This document shows positions 44,390-55,207 of a stretch of 64,000 nucleotides of DNA, in pieces. This DNA comes from Aliagarivorans marinus DSM 23064 (lineage in GTDB: Bacteria; Pseudomonadota; Gammaproteobacteria; Enterobacterales; Celerinatantimonadaceae), in the NCBI RefSeq assembly GCF_000429485.1, contig NZ_KE386908.1:62001-126000 (forward strand), given 5' to 3'. Within the stretch, counting starts at the first letter, position 1; each line of letters starts with the position of its first letter. The position numbers and the translations under genes are program-made. The notes beneath the pieces are model-generated. The model had not been told where the DNA came from. It saw only the letters and a list, made by a program, of their open reading frames with translations, and searched no databases.

Positions 44390-45337
44390 TTACTCGCCAA
44401 TAGAGTAGGGCAGTTGCGCCAAGGTAAACTGGCTGCTGTTATCGCCACTGAGGCGGAAGCGCGCATCGGCTTCCAGCTCTTTATCACTGACGGCCAGCAG
44501 TTCAATATGCTCGGGCTCGATGGCTACCGCCTGCAGCACGGTGGCCTTAGCGCGCCAGTTCTCGCCTAGTTGCAGCTCCAGCTTGTCGCCAGCTTCCGGC
44601 AGGCGTTGGCTGTGGCCCACCAAGCGGTGAGTGGCTCGCTTGTTAATGCCGCGGTAGCGGGCGCGGGCGATGGTTTCCTGTCCGGTGTAACAGCCTTTGC
44701 TAAAGCTGATTGCCTCTAGGCTGTCCAGGTTAAGCGCTTGCGGGATAAACTCGCCACTGGTGGCGGCTTCAAGCATCGGTAGGCCAGAGGCGATTTGCCC
44801 GGCCAGCCACACGTGGTTGGCATCCAAGGTGTTATCAGCAGGCTGCGCAGTCAACCCTTGCTCGTTGATCACCAGGTAACGCACGCGTGGGCCATCGAGG
44901 CGAATGCATACGCCGCCATCGTTCAGTAGGCCGCCGTGGTTGGCCAGGTTCTCGTCAAACTGCTCGCTAATAAAGCTGGCAGCTTGGTTACCCATGACTG
45001 CGGTAAGGCTCAGGTTCTCTGGCTCGCTGATCTCGACCTTAGCGAACACCGCGTACTTTTTGAGTTCATTGAGTTGGGTAGCTGCTACTGACTGCGGCTG
45101 CAGATAGAGGAAGCGCTGCTCATCAAGGCGTACCACTCGGATCACCGACCAAGTTTTGCCTTTTGGGTCGCAGTGGGCGCTCAGGCTGTGTTGGCCAACT
45201 TGTAAGGCGCTCACATCGCAGGTGAGCTGCCCTTGTAGGTAGCTGGCCGCCTCTTCACCGCTTACCTCGGTGATATGCCATTGACTGAGGCTTTGAACAA
45301 AAATCGGGGGAAGCGGACACAATGCATTGGTTGTCAT
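44390..45337 (-). CDS. ygfZ: YgfZ folate-dependent Fe-S assembly/repair protein
   Basis: A 315-residue GcvT-fold protein needed for full activity of certain iron-sulfur enzymes such as MiaB. The family signature KGCYTGQE with its conserved Cys is present (FSKGCYTGQETIARARYRG), with the N-terminal EEAASYLQGQLTCDVSAL. Cytosolic. It is divergent from sdhE, as in many gammaproteobacteria, with a 315-base gap between them. Confidence 0.95.
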   Translation of the reverse strand: MTTNALCPLPPIFVQSLSQWHITEVSGEEAASYLQGQLTCDVSALQVGQHSLSAHCDPKGKTWSVIRVVRLDEQRFLYLQPQSVAATQLNELKKYAVFAKVEISEPENLSLTAVMGNQAASFISEQFDENLANHGGLLNDGGVCIRLDGPRVRYLVINEQGLTAQPADNTLDANHVWLAGQIASGLPMLEAATSGEFIPQALNLDSLEAISFSKGCYTGQETIARARYRGINKRATHRLVGHSQRLPEAGDKLELQLGENWRAKATVLQAVAIEPEHIELLAVSDKELEADARFRLSGDNSSQFTLAQLPYSIGE

Positions 45338-45652
45338 GGTTTAACTCCGTTGCCGCTGGCAAGCCAGGGAACCTAGTGATTAGCCGTGTGAGCCTGCTTT
45401 GTCTGCGTCTCTTCTTAGCTAAGGTTAAAGCGTTGTTGCAAGCATTCTACAAAAAAAGCGTTGGCAACGCAGCTCCTTGAGGCTTGAAAGCGCCGTTTCT
45501 CCATTTGTATAAGTGAAGTGATGAACAGCCAGCAATTGGTGGCTTTAGTGAGCTGAATTTCTGACAAGTAACCACGAATTTGGTATGGTTTGCAGCGAAA
45601 AATCCCGGCGAGTCTATTTGCCGGCGATGCGGTTTTAGCCTCGAGGAAAAAC
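45338..45652. other. divergent promoter region of ygfZ and sdhE
   Basis: This 315-base gap must hold both promoters. Open frames within it have no ribosome-binding site or family similarity. I see no clear operator or hairpin. Confidence 0.5.
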
Positions 45653-45898
45653 ATGCAACAAAGTAAATCACGCTTAAAGTGGGCCTGTCGGCGCGGAATG
45701 CTGGAGCTGGACGTGCTACTGATGCCATTCGTTGATGAAGCCTATGACCAACTTAGCGAAGCCGATCAAGCAGCCTTCCGTCGCTTACTAACCTGTGATG
45801 ACCCGGATCTGTTTAGCTGGTTTATGGGTCACCGTGAATGCGACGATCCTGAGTTGGCGAAGATGGTGAATGTCATCCTCAAGCGCATTAAAGCATAA
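45653..45898 (+). CDS. sdhE: SdhE succinate dehydrogenase flavinylation factor
   Basis: An 81-residue protein that promotes covalent FAD attachment to SdhA and FrdA. The defining RGxxE motif is RRGMLELD, followed by LLMPFVDEAYDQL and the C-terminal LFSWFMGHRECDDPELAKMV. The ATG at 45653 has AGGAAAA upstream and gives the family length; the open frame extends 21 codons further and is rejected. The ygfX-like gene overlaps its end by 29 bases. Confidence 0.95.
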   Translation: MQQSKSRLKWACRRGMLELDVLLMPFVDEAYDQLSEADQAAFRRLLTCDDPDLFSWFMGHRECDDPELAKMVNVILKRIKA

Positions 45899-46268
45899 GC
45901 TTCAGGCCAGGCGCTCCCTTAGCTACCTGGCCTTAGTCCTTCTCTCTACGCTGGTGATGCTGGCGGCCATTCGCCAACACTGGCAACTTCTTAGCATCAG
46001 CACTCTACCCCTGATTAATCTGATTTTCGGCCTGCAGCACTGGTGGCGCTACCGCCCACAGTTTAGTTTTTCTGCCGAGCAGCTTTGGTTGGTCGATTCA
46101 GGCGAGCAAGCGCCGTGGCTGTGGAGCCAACGAAGTCGAGTGGGATTGGGCTTTTGTTTGGTGGTCGCACAACGCCAAGGTGAGCGCCGCTATTGGTTGG
46201 TATTCGCCGATAGCGCTGAAGATAGCGACTACCGACGATTGTGTGCGGTGATAAATTTGCTCGCTTAG
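45870..46268 (+). CDS. ygfX: YgfX/CptA-like membrane protein
   Basis: A 132-residue protein with two adjacent hydrophobic segments ([18 protein letters not shown] and [13 protein letters not shown], about 18-52) followed by a soluble beta-rich half ([32 protein letters not shown]). Sequence is weakly conserved, but position directly after sdhE, and size, mark it as the YgfX partner. The start lies inside sdhE in another frame, so translation is probably coupled. Convergent with nadB (4-base overlap). Confidence 0.8.
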   Translation: MSSSSALKHKLQARRSLSYLALVLLSTLVMLAAIRQHWQLLSISTLPLINLIFGLQHWWRYRPQFSFSAEQLWLVDSGEQAPWLWSQRSRVGLGFCLVVAQRQGERRYWLVFADSAEDSDYRRLCAVINLLA

Positions 46269-47875
46269 TCGAGCTGACCGCCGTGGTAGAAGCTGTTGGG
46301 GGCGAGAATGGTCGGCTTCGCTTCCGGTAGCTTGTCGGGGTAGTCTTGGTTGTAGTGCAGCCCGCGACTCTCGTGACGCTGCATCGCGCAGGCGACGATA
46401 AGCTCCGCCACTTGTACCAAGTTACGCAACTCCAGCAGGTTGTTGCCTACGCGGAAGTTGGAGTAGTACTCGAAGATCTCTTGCTGCAGCAAATGGATGC
46501 GGCGCATCGCTCTCTCCAAACGCTTGTTGGTGCGCACAATACCCACGTAATCCCACATAAACAGACGTAGTTCGTGCCAGTTGTGGGTAATGATCACTTC
46601 TTCATCGGAATTGCTTACCTGGCTTTCATCCCAGTCTGCCAGTTTTGATACCAGCTCAACCTTATCGAGGCGCTGGTGGATATGCTTGGCCGCGCTGTGG
46701 GCAAACACGACGCACTCTAGCAGCGAGTTACTGGCCATACGGTTAGCGCCATGCAAGCCGGTGTAAGCAACTTCACCGATGGCATACAAGTTGGCGATAT
46801 CGGTCGCGCCGTTGAGGTCGCTGACTACTCCGCCACAGGTGTAGTGGGCTGCGGGCACCACCGGGATCGGCTGTTTACGGATATCGATCCCCAGTTCTAA
46901 GCAGCGCTTGAGGATGGTGGGGAAGTGGAGTTCTATAAATTCATCATCGCGATGGCTGATATCTAAGTACACACAATCGCTGCCAAAGCGCTTCATCTCG
47001 TAGTCGATGGCGCGTGCCACCACATCACGCGGAGCCAGCTCTTCGCGCTTGTCGTGGTCAGGCATAAAGCGGGTGCCATCGGCCCGTTTTAGCAAAGCGC
47101 CTTCGCCGCGCAGTGCCTCGGTAAGCAGGAAGTTACGCGCATCGGGGTGATACAGGCAGGTTGGATGGAACTGATTGAATTCCATATTGGCCACCCGACA
47201 GCCTGCGCGCCAGGCCATGGCTATGCCATCGCCGCTGCTGACATCTGGGTTAGAGGTGTACTGATAGACCTTACTGGCACCGCCGGTTGCCAAGGCGACA
47301 AACTTGGCGCGAACCACTTCAACCCGCTCGCGGTTACGGTTCCAGATATAGGCGCCCACTGCGACTTTCTTATCGCCCTGCTGCTCGGTGATAAGGTCCA
47401 CCGCATTGAAGCGTTCTAGCAGGGTGATGTTGGGGTGGGCCAGCACCTTGCTGACCAGGGTGCGTTGCACCGCCTTACCGGTGGCGTCGGCGGCGTGCAG
47501 AATACGTCGACGGCTATGGCCACCTTCGCGGGTCAGGTGGTAGTTGGTCTCGCCGCTGGCGTCTTGTTCTTGGTCGAATGGAACGCCTAAGTTAATCAGC
47601 CAATCGATGGAGGCCTTGCTGTTCTCGGCGGTGTAGGTCACCGCCTCTTCATCGCACAGGCCATCGCCGGCAATCAAGGTATCGTTGACGTGTTGCGGGA
47701 CACTGTCGTTCTTGTCGAACACGGCGGCTATCCCGCCCTGAGCATAATAAGTCGAGCCTTCCTTCAACGGCCCCTTGCTCAAAACGTGGACTTTGGCATA
47801 ATCAGCTAGATTAAGGGCAAGAGTCAGGCCGGCAGCGCCACTTCCTATAACCAGTACGTCGCTTGTGTATTCCAT
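46265..47875 (-). CDS. nadB: L-aspartate oxidase
   Basis: A 536-residue flavoprotein oxidising L-aspartate to iminoaspartate, the first step of NAD synthesis, with fumarate or oxygen as acceptor. FAD-binding [17 protein letters not shown], the [12 protein letters not shown] block, [36 protein letters not shown], the catalytic Arg in LRGEGALL and AAHYTCGGV are all as expected. The frame continues 50 codons upstream. The chosen Met ([11 protein letters not shown]) matches the known N-terminus, while the extension is hydrophobic noise overlapping the rpoE leader. It is divergent from rpoE. Confidence 0.95.
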   Translation of the reverse strand: MEYTSDVLVIGSGAAGLTLALNLADYAKVHVLSKGPLKEGSTYYAQGGIAAVFDKNDSVPQHVNDTLIAGDGLCDEEAVTYTAENSKASIDWLINLGVPFDQEQDASGETNYHLTREGGHSRRRILHAADATGKAVQRTLVSKVLAHPNITLLERFNAVDLITEQQGDKKVAVGAYIWNRNRERVEVVRAKFVALATGGASKVYQYTSNPDVSSGDGIAMAWRAGCRVANMEFNQFHPTCLYHPDARNFLLTEALRGEGALLKRADGTRFMPDHDKREELAPRDVVARAIDYEMKRFGSDCVYLDISHRDDEFIELHFPTILKRCLELGIDIRKQPIPVVPAAHYTCGGVVSDLNGATDIANLYAIGEVAYTGLHGANRMASNSLLECVVFAHSAAKHIHQRLDKVELVSKLADWDESQVSNSDEEVIITHNWHELRLFMWDYVGIVRTNKRLERAMRRIHLLQQEIFEYYSNFRVGNNLLELRNLVQVAELIVACAMQRHESRGLHYNQDYPDKLPEAKPTILAPNSFYHGGQLD

Positions 47876-47985
47876 TGCAGTGTTCTTGATGCTTGTTGTC
47901 AGACTGGATGAGGCGCTAGTGTAACCGAAATACAAGATGCTGTGCAGTGTCGCGCTTGCCAAATGAAATAAAAACGAATTGATGA

Positions 47986-48013
47986 GAACTTTTTTGAAAA
48001 GCAGTAGTCCTAA
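47986..48013 (+). promoter_or_regulatory. candidate sigma-E promoter of rpoE
   Basis: GAACTT (47986-47991) is followed after 16 bases by TCCTAA (48008-48013), close to the sigma-E consensus GGAACTT-N16-TCTAA. It lies about 58 bases before the rpoE start, consistent with autoregulation. The second element has an extra C compared with consensus. Confidence 0.5.
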
Positions 48014-48071
48014 AAAGTGCGCCACCGAAAAAGCTACCGAATTTCAAGCATTAGGGGGTCGGTAGCATACA

Positions 48072-48650
48072 ATGAGTGAACAGTGGACTGACCAAGCGTT
48101 GGTCGAGCGGACTCAGCGCGGTGACAAAGCCGCCTTTGGTCTGTTAGTAAAGAAGTATCAGAACAAAGTGGCAAGTCTGGTTGCCCGATATGTAGCAAAC
48201 CCTGGCGACGTCGCTGACGTCACTCAGGAAGCATTTATCAAAGCGTACCGGGCGTTGCCGAATTTTCGTGGTGAAAGTGCGTTTTACACTTGGCTGTATC
48301 GGATTGCGGTGAATACCGCAAAGAACTACATCGTGGCTCAAGGGCGTCGCCCGCCAGCTAACGATGTGGATGCCGAAGAAGCTGAGTTTTATGATGGCGG
48401 CGAAGCCCTGCGAGAAGGCGATTCTCCGGAGACGTTACTGCTGTCAGACGAGATTAAGAAAGTGGTTTTTGCTACGATAGAGGCATTACCCGACGATTTA
48501 CGTACTGCGATTACGCTTCGAGAGCTGGATGGACTAAGCTATGAGGAGATCGCAAGCGTGATGGAGTGCCCTGTAGGGACAGTACGTTCGCGTATTTTCC
48601 GTGCCCGGGACGCTATCGACAAGCGAATCAAGCCGCTATTGAGCCGGTGA
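48072..48650 (+). CDS. rpoE: RNA polymerase sigma factor RpoE
   Basis: A 192-residue ECF sigma factor that directs envelope-stress transcription. Sigma-2 region: ARYVANPGDVADVTQEAFIKAYRALPNFRGESAFYTWLYRIAVN. Sigma-4: ITLRELDGLSYEEIASVMECPVGTVRSRIFRARDAI. It is sequestered by RseA, encoded next. It heads rseA-rseB-rseC and is divergent from nadB as in related genera. Confidence 0.97.
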   Translation: MSEQWTDQALVERTQRGDKAAFGLLVKKYQNKVASLVARYVANPGDVADVTQEAFIKAYRALPNFRGESAFYTWLYRIAVNTAKNYIVAQGRRPPANDVDAEEAEFYDGGEALREGDSPETLLLSDEIKKVVFATIEALPDDLRTAITLRELDGLSYEEIASVMECPVGTVRSRIFRARDAIDKRIKPLLSR

Positions 48651-48672
48651 TTTTTGGGAAAAGAAAGAGATT

Positions 48673-49206
48673 ATGGCAAATAACGAGCAGCTATCAGCGC
48701 TAATTGACAACGAGTTGCAGGACGCAAAGTTGTTGGAACAGTTAGCTAATGACGCCGAACTGGCCGACAGTTGGCGTGACTATCACCTGATTGGCGATGT
48801 TATCCGGGGCGAAGTGGCTCCGCGCATTGAAATCGACATCGCTGACCAAGTTGCCTTGGCCCTTGAAGAGGAACCAGCCATTGTGGCGCCACGCCCACAA
48901 GCTGAGCAAGACAAGCCTTCTTCAGCCAAAGTCGTCAAATTCTTCCGTTACGCGGGTCAATATGCGATTGCGGCTTCGGTTGCGGTTGCCGCGATTATTG
49001 GCGTGCAGCAGTATTCTGTAGAGCAGGGGGGCGAAGAGCCACTACCTGTATTTAATACCATTCCGGTTGGTGGAGCAGTAAGCCCGGTCAGCCTGCAGTC
49101 AGGTCCACAGCATCGTGAAATGACTGAAGCTGAGATCCTCGAGCAGCGTCAACGTATCAGCGCCTACTTGCAAGACCATCGGTTCCAACAGCGTGTTGTA
49201 GAGTAG
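48673..49206 (+). CDS. rseA: anti-sigma-E factor RseA
   Basis: A 177-residue single-pass inner-membrane protein. The N-terminal cytosolic domain (EQLSALIDNELQDAKLLEQLANDAELADSWRDYHLIGDVIRGE) holds RpoE. A membrane segment lies at about 97-112 (YAIAASVAVAAIIGV), then a short periplasmic part for DegS cleavage and RseB binding. It is 22 bases after rpoE. Confidence 0.95.
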   Translation: MANNEQLSALIDNELQDAKLLEQLANDAELADSWRDYHLIGDVIRGEVAPRIEIDIADQVALALEEEPAIVAPRPQAEQDKPSSAKVVKFFRYAGQYAIAASVAVAAIIGVQQYSVEQGGEEPLPVFNTIPVGGAVSPVSLQSGPQHREMTEAEILEQRQRISAYLQDHRFQQRVVE

Positions 49207-49213
49207 TTCGCCT

Positions 49214-50269
49214 ATGCGCAAGACTGTATTGATGATGCCAGCGCTGATTGCGCTGGCTTCTTTTTCTGTAGCTTCTGAAACTGTCCTTCCTGAATCTTCT
49301 AGTAACGACACCTCCGTTCAGGCGGTGACCCCTATGCTGGCCTCACAAGAAGAAATCCGTGAGGAAACCGCGCTTGATCTGCTGATGCGCTTCCAGCATG
49401 CCTTCCATCATCTCAACTACGAGCTGGCTTACATCGAGGTGCGTCAAGGTCATATCGAGCCGGTACGCTTTATCCACGGTTTGGTCGATGATGTGCAGAT
49501 CAGCCATCGGGTCTACCTCAATGGGCCGGCCCATGAGGCGGTTTATCGCGCTAACAAGGTCGCCTACTTCGAGGCCGGACAGCCGCCTTACAGCCTAACC
49601 TCTAAGCGCCTGCCGGGCATCTTTGGCAACTTAGCCGCCTTGGAAGCAGAGCGCCTCAGCGCCAACTACGAACTGGTCATTGCCGGTAAGAGTCGGGTAG
49701 CTGGCCGACCCGCGCAGGTGATGCGTATCGTGCCGAAATCCGCTGACATGTATGGCCTGTACCTCTGGCTGGACTTTAACTCAGCCTTACCACTGCGTAT
49801 CGATATCGTCGATCGCCAAGGGGATTTGGTTGAGCAGCATATGGCGGTGAGTCTGATTGAGTTCAGCAAGCCCAACGAGTGGATGCAAGAGCTAGCCAGT
49901 ATCGACCTGCCGAGCGTGGTAACCGGTGCTAACCTTGATGCCAGCGAAGAGCTGCAAGTTGATTGGCAACTCGGTTGGAAACCGGTAGGCATGGAGGTGC
50001 GCGCCCGCGAGCAGCACTCCTTGGTGCTGTTGTCTGAATCGGTGGATTACATGCAGTTGGGCGATGGCCTGTTTGATGTCTCGGTGTATATCAACCCCAT
50101 CGGTACTACCAGTCCGCTGCGCGAGCACTTGGTTCGCCAAGGCGCGACCAGCCTACACACCGTAGTGCGCAACGGTATCGAGATCACTGTGGTCGGTGAG
50201 ATCCCACCGGAGACCGCCTCACGTATCGCCGACAGCGTAAAATTCTCGCCACGCCTTGAGCAGCCATAA
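49214..50269 (+). CDS. rseB: sigma-E regulator RseB
   Basis: A 351-residue periplasmic protein with signal peptide (LIALASFSVAS, cut near 21). It protects RseA from DegS and senses lipopolysaccharide or misfolded outer-membrane intermediates. The LolA-like large domain (about 52-210) and smaller C-terminal domain (about 230-345) are in place. About 30 unstructured residues (ETVLPESSSNDTSVQAV) separate signal and fold. It follows rseA by 7 bases. Confidence 0.94.
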   Translation: MRKTVLMMPALIALASFSVASETVLPESSSNDTSVQAVTPMLASQEEIREETALDLLMRFQHAFHHLNYELAYIEVRQGHIEPVRFIHGLVDDVQISHRVYLNGPAHEAVYRANKVAYFEAGQPPYSLTSKRLPGIFGNLAALEAERLSANYELVIAGKSRVAGRPAQVMRIVPKSADMYGLYLWLDFNSALPLRIDIVDRQGDLVEQHMAVSLIEFSKPNEWMQELASIDLPSVVTGANLDASEELQVDWQLGWKPVGMEVRAREQHSLVLLSESVDYMQLGDGLFDVSVYINPIGTTSPLREHLVRQGATSLHTVVRNGIEITVVGEIPPETASRIADSVKFSPRLEQP

Positions 50270-50281
50270 CGCGGCCGACCG

Positions 50282-50758
50282 ATGAAGCAGGACCAAAGCG
50301 AGCTACTGATCGAAACCGCCAAGGTGGTGGAAGTCACCGAACACGGCGCGGTAGTGGAGTGTATCTCGCGCAGTGCCTGTAGCGCCTGCTCTAAGGCTGA
50401 AGACTGTGGCAACAGCTCGTTGGCCAAGGCCTTTCCCTCGCGGGTGCATCGCTTTGAGGTGGCCACGCCACTCAAGGTTGCGCCCGGTGAGCAGGTCGAG
50501 CTTGGCCTACCTGCCAAGCAGCTGGTGCGCCACGCCTTACTGGTCTATCTGCTACCGCTGGTATGCCTGGTGCTGGGGAGCGCCTGTGGGGCGCTGCTGG
50601 GCGCCACCAATGGCAGCAGTGAGGGCCTGAGTATCGCAGGCGCTGGCATCGGTTTAGCACTGGGTTTTGTGCTCAGCCGTCGCCTCTCTCGACAGCAATC
50701 CGGCAACCATGCCAAGCCCAGTATTGTCGGTGTTCATCAAGGGCGCGACAAAGCGTAG
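50282..50758 (+). CDS. rseC: SoxR-reducing/sigma-E accessory protein RseC
   Basis: A 158-residue inner-membrane protein with two membrane segments (about 83-105 and 113-135). The N-terminal cysteine cluster CISRSACSACSKAEDCG is typical of RseC, which also takes part in the RsxABCDGE reducing system for SoxR. A basic C-terminal tail ends the protein. Last gene of the rpoE operon. Confidence 0.93.
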   Translation: MKQDQSELLIETAKVVEVTEHGAVVECISRSACSACSKAEDCGNSSLAKAFPSRVHRFEVATPLKVAPGEQVELGLPAKQLVRHALLVYLLPLVCLVLGSACGALLGATNGSSEGLSIAGAGIGLALGFVLSRRLSRQQSGNHAKPSIVGVHQGRDKA

Positions 50759-50904
50759 CTACTGTGGGCGAAATCGAGTAGAATTCCGCCCCTTAGAGCT
50801 CAACCAATGATCACGGTCTCCCTTCCAGCCTTTGGCCCCCAGCAAGCTAACGTCTATGCTGCTTTAGGAAGGCAGTATCGAATTAACTAGCGTACAGATT
50901 TTCT

Positions 50905-52698
50905 ATGAAGCACATTCGCAATTTCAGTATTATTGCTCACATCGACCACGGTAAGTCGACCCTATCCGATCGACTCATCCAACACTGTGGTGGCCTGAGT
51001 GAGCGCGAGATGGAAGCCCAAGTTCTAGATTCAATGGATTTAGAACGTGAACGCGGCATTACCATCAAAGCCCAAAGCGTGACGCTGGACTATAACGCCA
51101 AAGACGGCGAGACCTACCAGCTGAACTTTATTGATACTCCCGGACACGTCGACTTCACCTATGAAGTAAGCCGCTCGCTGGCGGCCTGTGAAGGCGCGTT
51201 GCTGGTGGTCGATGCCGCTCAGGGTGTAGAAGCGCAAACACTGGCGAACTGCTACACCGCCATCGAGATGGATCTGGAAGTGATCCCAGTGCTGAACAAG
51301 ATCGACCTGCCACAGGCCGACCCAGACCGCGTTGCCGAAGAGATTGAAGACATCGTCGGTATCGATGCCACCGACGCCACCGTATGCTCGGCCAAAACCG
51401 GCCTGGGTATTGAAGACGTACTGGAAGCCATCGTTAAAAACGTACCCGCGCCAGAAGGTGACACCGATGGCCCGCTAAAAGCGCTGATCATCGACTCGTG
51501 GTTCGATAACTACCAAGGCGTCGTGTCGTTGGTGCGAGTGACCCAAGGCGAGCTGAAAGCGGGCGACCGCATGCTGGTAATGTCGACCGGCCAAGTGCAC
51601 GTGGTCAACGAGGTGGGTATCTTCACCCCGAAACAAACCAGCACCGGCACCCTGCGCACTGGCGAGGTGGGCTATGTGATCGCCGGTATCAAAGACATTC
51701 TGGGCGCGCCTGTGGGCGACACCCTAACCACCCAAAAGAACGGCGCTGAGCAAGCGCTGCCGGGTTTCCAAAAAGTGAAACCGCAGGTTTATGCGGGCCT
51801 ATTCCCAACCAGCTCGGACGAGTATGAGAACTTCCGTGATGCGCTGGGCAAACTGAGCCTGAACGACTCATCGCTGTTCTACGAGCCAGAGAACTCAACC
51901 GCACTGGGCTTTGGTTTCCGCTGTGGCTTCCTTGGCATGCTGCACATGGAGATCATCCAAGAGCGTCTTGAGCGTGAATACGATCTCGACCTTATCACCA
52001 CCGCGCCAACGGTAGTTTATGAGGTGGAGCTAAGCTCAGGCGAAGTCAGCTATGTAGATAGCCCTGCCAAGCTGCCACCAGTAAACAACATTGGCGAGAT
52101 CCGCGAGCCGATCGCCGAGGTGAACATCCTGGTGCCACAAGACTACTTGGGTAACGTGATTACCCTGTGTGTCGAGAAACGTGGTGTGCAGAAGAAGATG
52201 GACTACCACGGCAAGCAAGTTGCACTGACCTATGAGATCCCAATGGCAGAAGTGGTGCTGGATTTCTTCGACAAGCTGAAATCGACCAGCCGCGGTTACG
52301 CCTCACTGGATTACAACTTCAAGTACTTCCAGGCCGCCGATATGGTGCGTGTAGACATCATGATCAACGGCGACCGGGTTGATGCGCTGGCGCTGATCTG
52401 CCACAAAGACAACGCGGAGAGCCGTGGTCGTCAGGTGGTTGAGAAGATGAAAGAGCTGGTGCCAAGACAGATGTTCGACATCGCGATTCAGGCGGCCATC
52501 GGCAACCACATTATCGCCCGCTCAACCGTTAAACAGTTGCGTAAGAACGTAATCGCCAAGTGTTACGGCGGTGACGTGAGTCGTAAGAAGAAGCTGCTAG
52601 CCAAGCAGAAAGAAGGTAAGAAACGCATGAAGCAAGTAGGCAACGTGGAAGTGCCTCAAGAAGCCTTCCTTGCGGTACTGCACATCGGTAAGGACTAA
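50905..52698 (+). CDS. lepA: elongation factor 4 (LepA)
   Basis: A 597-residue translational GTPase acting on stalled or initiating ribosomes. G1 is [11 protein letters not shown]2 is in RGITIKAQ, G3 is DTPGHVDF, G4 is NKIDLP and G5 is SAKTG. The C-terminal LepA-specific domain ends [16 protein letters not shown]. The 146-base gap after rseC probably carries a separate promoter (a TAGAAT -10-like hexamer at 50779-50784 followed by a GC-rich start region). It lies 9 bases before lepB. Confidence 0.98.
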   Translation: MKHIRNFSIIAHIDHGKSTLSDRLIQHCGGLSEREMEAQVLDSMDLERERGITIKAQSVTLDYNAKDGETYQLNFIDTPGHVDFTYEVSRSLAACEGALLVVDAAQGVEAQTLANCYTAIEMDLEVIPVLNKIDLPQADPDRVAEEIEDIVGIDATDATVCSAKTGLGIEDVLEAIVKNVPAPEGDTDGPLKALIIDSWFDNYQGVVSLVRVTQGELKAGDRMLVMSTGQVHVVNEVGIFTPKQTSTGTLRTGEVGYVIAGIKDILGAPVGDTLTTQKNGAEQALPGFQKVKPQVYAGLFPTSSDEYENFRDALGKLSLNDSSLFYEPENSTALGFGFRCGFLGMLHMEIIQERLEREYDLDLITTAPTVVYEVELSSGEVSYVDSPAKLPPVNNIGEIREPIAEVNILVPQDYLGNVITLCVEKRGVQKKMDYHGKQVALTYEIPMAEVVLDFFDKLKSTSRGYASLDYNFKYFQAADMVRVDIMINGDRVDALALICHKDNAESRGRQVVEKMKELVPRQMFDIAIQAAIGNHIIARSTVKQLRKNVIAKCYGGDVSRKKKLLAKQKEGKKRMKQVGNVEVPQEAFLAVLHIGKD

Positions 52699-52707
52699 TA
52701 AACAGAT

Positions 52708-53622
52708 ATGGCAAGCCTATTTCCGCTCATTCTTGTTATCGCCACCCTGGTTACCGGGGTGATCTGGGGCCTGGATAAGTTTATCTGGGAGAAGCAACGT
52801 GAAGCCCGTTTGAGTGATGCTCAAACCGCCGCCGGTGGCGAGCTGCCTGAAGAGGCCTCTGACAAGCTCAGCAAAGCGCCGAGCTGGGTTGAAAACAGCC
52901 GCTCGGTGTTCCCGGTGATTGCGGTGGTGATGGTGCTGCGCTCGTTTATCTACGAGCCGTTCCAGATCCCATCTGGCTCGATGATGCCCACCCTGTTGGT
53001 TGGCGATTTCATCTTGGTGGAAAAGTTTGCCTATGGCCTGAAAGATCCCGTGACCCGCACCAAGCTTATCGAGACCGGTGAGCCGGAGCGCGGCGATATC
53101 GCGGTATTCAAATACCCGCAAGATACCCGCATCGATTACATCAAGCGGATAGTTGGTCTGCCGGGCGACAAAGTGATCTACCGCGGCAAGCAGCTGATTA
53201 TTCAGCCGCGCTGCGAAAGCGAGCCTTGCGAGAGCCTCAAGCCGGTTGAGCTCGACTTTGAGGTGTCTGGCCGCTTTATGCAGGGGCCGTATCCGCTGGA
53301 AACCTACAACGAACAGCTAGGCGATGTGGCACACCAGATCCTGATCAACCCGCATGCACCGGATCGCGCCGAGTACTTCTATGCGCAGCCAGGCCTGCAG
53401 CGTGGCGAGTGGGTAGTGCCAGAGGGCCATTACCTAGCCTTTGGTGACAACCGCGATAACAGCACCGATAGCCGCTACTGGGGCTTTGTCTCCGACGACC
53501 ACCTAGTGGGTAAAGCGGTCGCGATCTGGATCAGTTTTGAATTTGAGCGCGGCACCGACTCTGTGCTGCCGGGCTGGATCCCAACCGGGGTTCGATTTAA
53601 CCGAGTAGGTGGCATTTCTTGA
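52708..53622 (+). CDS. lepB: signal peptidase I
   Basis: A 304-residue inner-membrane protease removing signal peptides. The first membrane segment is at about 5-22 and the second at about 66-80. Nucleophile Ser91 is in [10 protein letters not shown], general base Lys146 in [12 protein letters not shown], and the conserved box E is [14 protein letters not shown]. Numbering of the catalytic dyad matches E. coli. Its stop shares one base with the rnc start. Confidence 0.98.
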   Translation: MASLFPLILVIATLVTGVIWGLDKFIWEKQREARLSDAQTAAGGELPEEASDKLSKAPSWVENSRSVFPVIAVVMVLRSFIYEPFQIPSGSMMPTLLVGDFILVEKFAYGLKDPVTRTKLIETGEPERGDIAVFKYPQDTRIDYIKRIVGLPGDKVIYRGKQLIIQPRCESEPCESLKPVELDFEVSGRFMQGPYPLETYNEQLGDVAHQILINPHAPDRAEYFYAQPGLQRGEWVVPEGHYLAFGDNRDNSTDSRYWGFVSDDHLVGKAVAIWISFEFERGTDSVLPGWIPTGVRFNRVGGIS

Positions 53623-54305
53623 TGGATGCGCAGATGCATGCCAATAAGTTAGCTCGCTTACAGCGAGTGATTGGATATCAGTTCGCTGATATCGCGCTAC
53701 TGGAACAGGCTCTGACTCACCGTAGCGCTGCCAGCAAACATAACGAGCGCCTGGAGTTTCTGGGCGACTCAGTGCTGGGCTGGGTAATTGCCGATGCCCT
53801 GTATCGCCAGTTCCCGGACGTCAAAGAAGGCGACCTAAGCCGGATGCGTGCCAGCCTGGTACAAGAGGTCACTCTGGCCGATATCGCCCGCGAGTTCGAG
53901 TTGGGCGATTGCCTCAAGCTGGGCTCTGGCGAGCTTAAATCCGGTGGCTACCGCCGCGATTCGATCCTCTCCGATGCGCTTGAAGCGATTATTGGCGCTA
54001 TCTTCCTCGATGCCGATATCACCACGGCCCAGCAGCTGCTGCACCAGTGGTATCAGTCGCGACTGGCGGCGATCGAGCCGGGCATCAATCAAAAAGATCC
54101 GAAAACCCGTCTGCAAGAGAAGCTGCAGGCGATGAAAAAACCGCTACCGATTTACACGGTGATCGCCGTCAGTGGCGAAGCGCATAATCAGCGCTTTACC
54201 GTGCAGTGTGAGGTAGAGGACTTGCAACAACCGGTTGTCGCTGAAGGAACCAGCCGTCGCAAGGCGGAGCAACAAGCGGCTCTAAATGTACTGGAGCGCC
54301 TGTGA
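53622..54305 (+). CDS. rnc: ribonuclease III
   Basis: A 227-residue double-strand-specific endoribonuclease maturing rRNA and many mRNAs. The catalytic block is [20 protein letters not shown], with [14 protein letters not shown] further on, then a C-terminal double-stranded RNA-binding domain ([13 protein letters not shown]...[17 protein letters not shown]). The ATG at 53622 overlaps the lepB stop (TGATG). A TTG one codon earlier and an ATG four codons later are alternatives; the latter would align best with E. coli. Confidence 0.97.
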   Translation: MDAQMHANKLARLQRVIGYQFADIALLEQALTHRSAASKHNERLEFLGDSVLGWVIADALYRQFPDVKEGDLSRMRASLVQEVTLADIAREFELGDCLKLGSGELKSGGYRRDSILSDALEAIIGAIFLDADITTAQQLLHQWYQSRLAAIEPGINQKDPKTRLQEKLQAMKKPLPIYTVIAVSGEAHNQRFTVQCEVEDLQQPVVAEGTSRRKAEQQAALNVLERL

Positions 54306-55204
54306 TGAATTACGATACTCGCTGTGGCTTTGTCGCCATTGTTGGTCGCCCGAATGTGGGCAAATCGACCCTGCTCAACCGCTTGTTGGGCCAAAAGGTC
54401 AGTATTACTTCTAAGAAGCCACAAACTACCCGCCACCGTATCCTGGGTATCGATACCGATGACATCTACCAGACCATCTACGTGGACACCCCGGGGCTGC
54501 ATAGCGACGAGCAAAAAGCGATTAACCGCTTGATGAACCGCGCTGCCTCATCGTCTCTGGGTGACGTTGAGATGGTGATCTTTGTGGTAGAAGGCACTCG
54601 CTGGACTAGCGACGACGAGATGGTGCTGGCCAAGCTCAAGACCATGAAGGTGCCACTGGTGTTGGCGGTTAACAAGATCGACAACGTCAAAGAGAAAGAA
54701 GAGCTGTTGCCGCACCTGCAAGAGCTGGGCAAGAAGCACAACTTCACCCATATCCTGCCCATTTCAGCCAAGCACGGTAAGAACGTAGAGCAGTTGCGTG
54801 AGTGGGCTCAGCAATGCCTGCCTGAGAACGTCCACTTCTTCCCTGAAGACTATGTGACTGACCGTAGTTCGCGCTTTATGGCCTCTGAAATTGTGCGCGA
54901 GAAGCTGATGCGTTTCACCGGTCAGGAGCTGCCGTACTCAACCACGGTTGAGATCGAGCAGTTTAAGATGCAGGAGAACGGCGTCTACCAGATCAACGCT
55001 TTGATCTTGGTGGAACGAGACAGCCAGAAGCGGATGATTATCGGTAACAAAGGCGAGAAGCTGAAAACCATCGGCCGCGAGGCGCGCATGGATATGGAGC
55101 GCCTGTTCGATAACAAGGTCTTCCTTGAGATGTGGGTGAAAGTGAAATCCGGCTGGGCCGACGATGAACGCGCCCTGCGTAGTCTGGGTTACGGAGACGA
55201 CTAA
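54305..55204 (+). CDS. era: GTPase Era
   Basis: A 299-residue GTPase for 16S rRNA processing and 30S assembly. G1 is [11 protein letters not shown]3 is DTPGLH, G4 is NKID and G5 is SAKHGKN. The C-terminal KH domain has [18 protein letters not shown]. The start ATG shares one base with the rnc stop (TGATG); a GTG one codon earlier is less likely. Confidence 0.98.
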   Translation: MNYDTRCGFVAIVGRPNVGKSTLLNRLLGQKVSITSKKPQTTRHRILGIDTDDIYQTIYVDTPGLHSDEQKAINRLMNRAASSSLGDVEMVIFVVEGTRWTSDDEMVLAKLKTMKVPLVLAVNKIDNVKEKEELLPHLQELGKKHNFTHILPISAKHGKNVEQLREWAQQCLPENVHFFPEDYVTDRSSRFMASEIVREKLMRFTGQELPYSTTVEIEQFKMQENGVYQINALILVERDSQKRMIIGNKGEKLKTIGREARMDMERLFDNKVFLEMWVKVKSGWADDERALRSLGYGDD

Positions 55205-55207
55205 GGA

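Noticed and set aside
45415-45728. Minus-strand frames of 79-93 codons between ygfZ and sdhE
   Set aside because: They overlap each other and the sdhE start, with no ribosome-binding site or domain.
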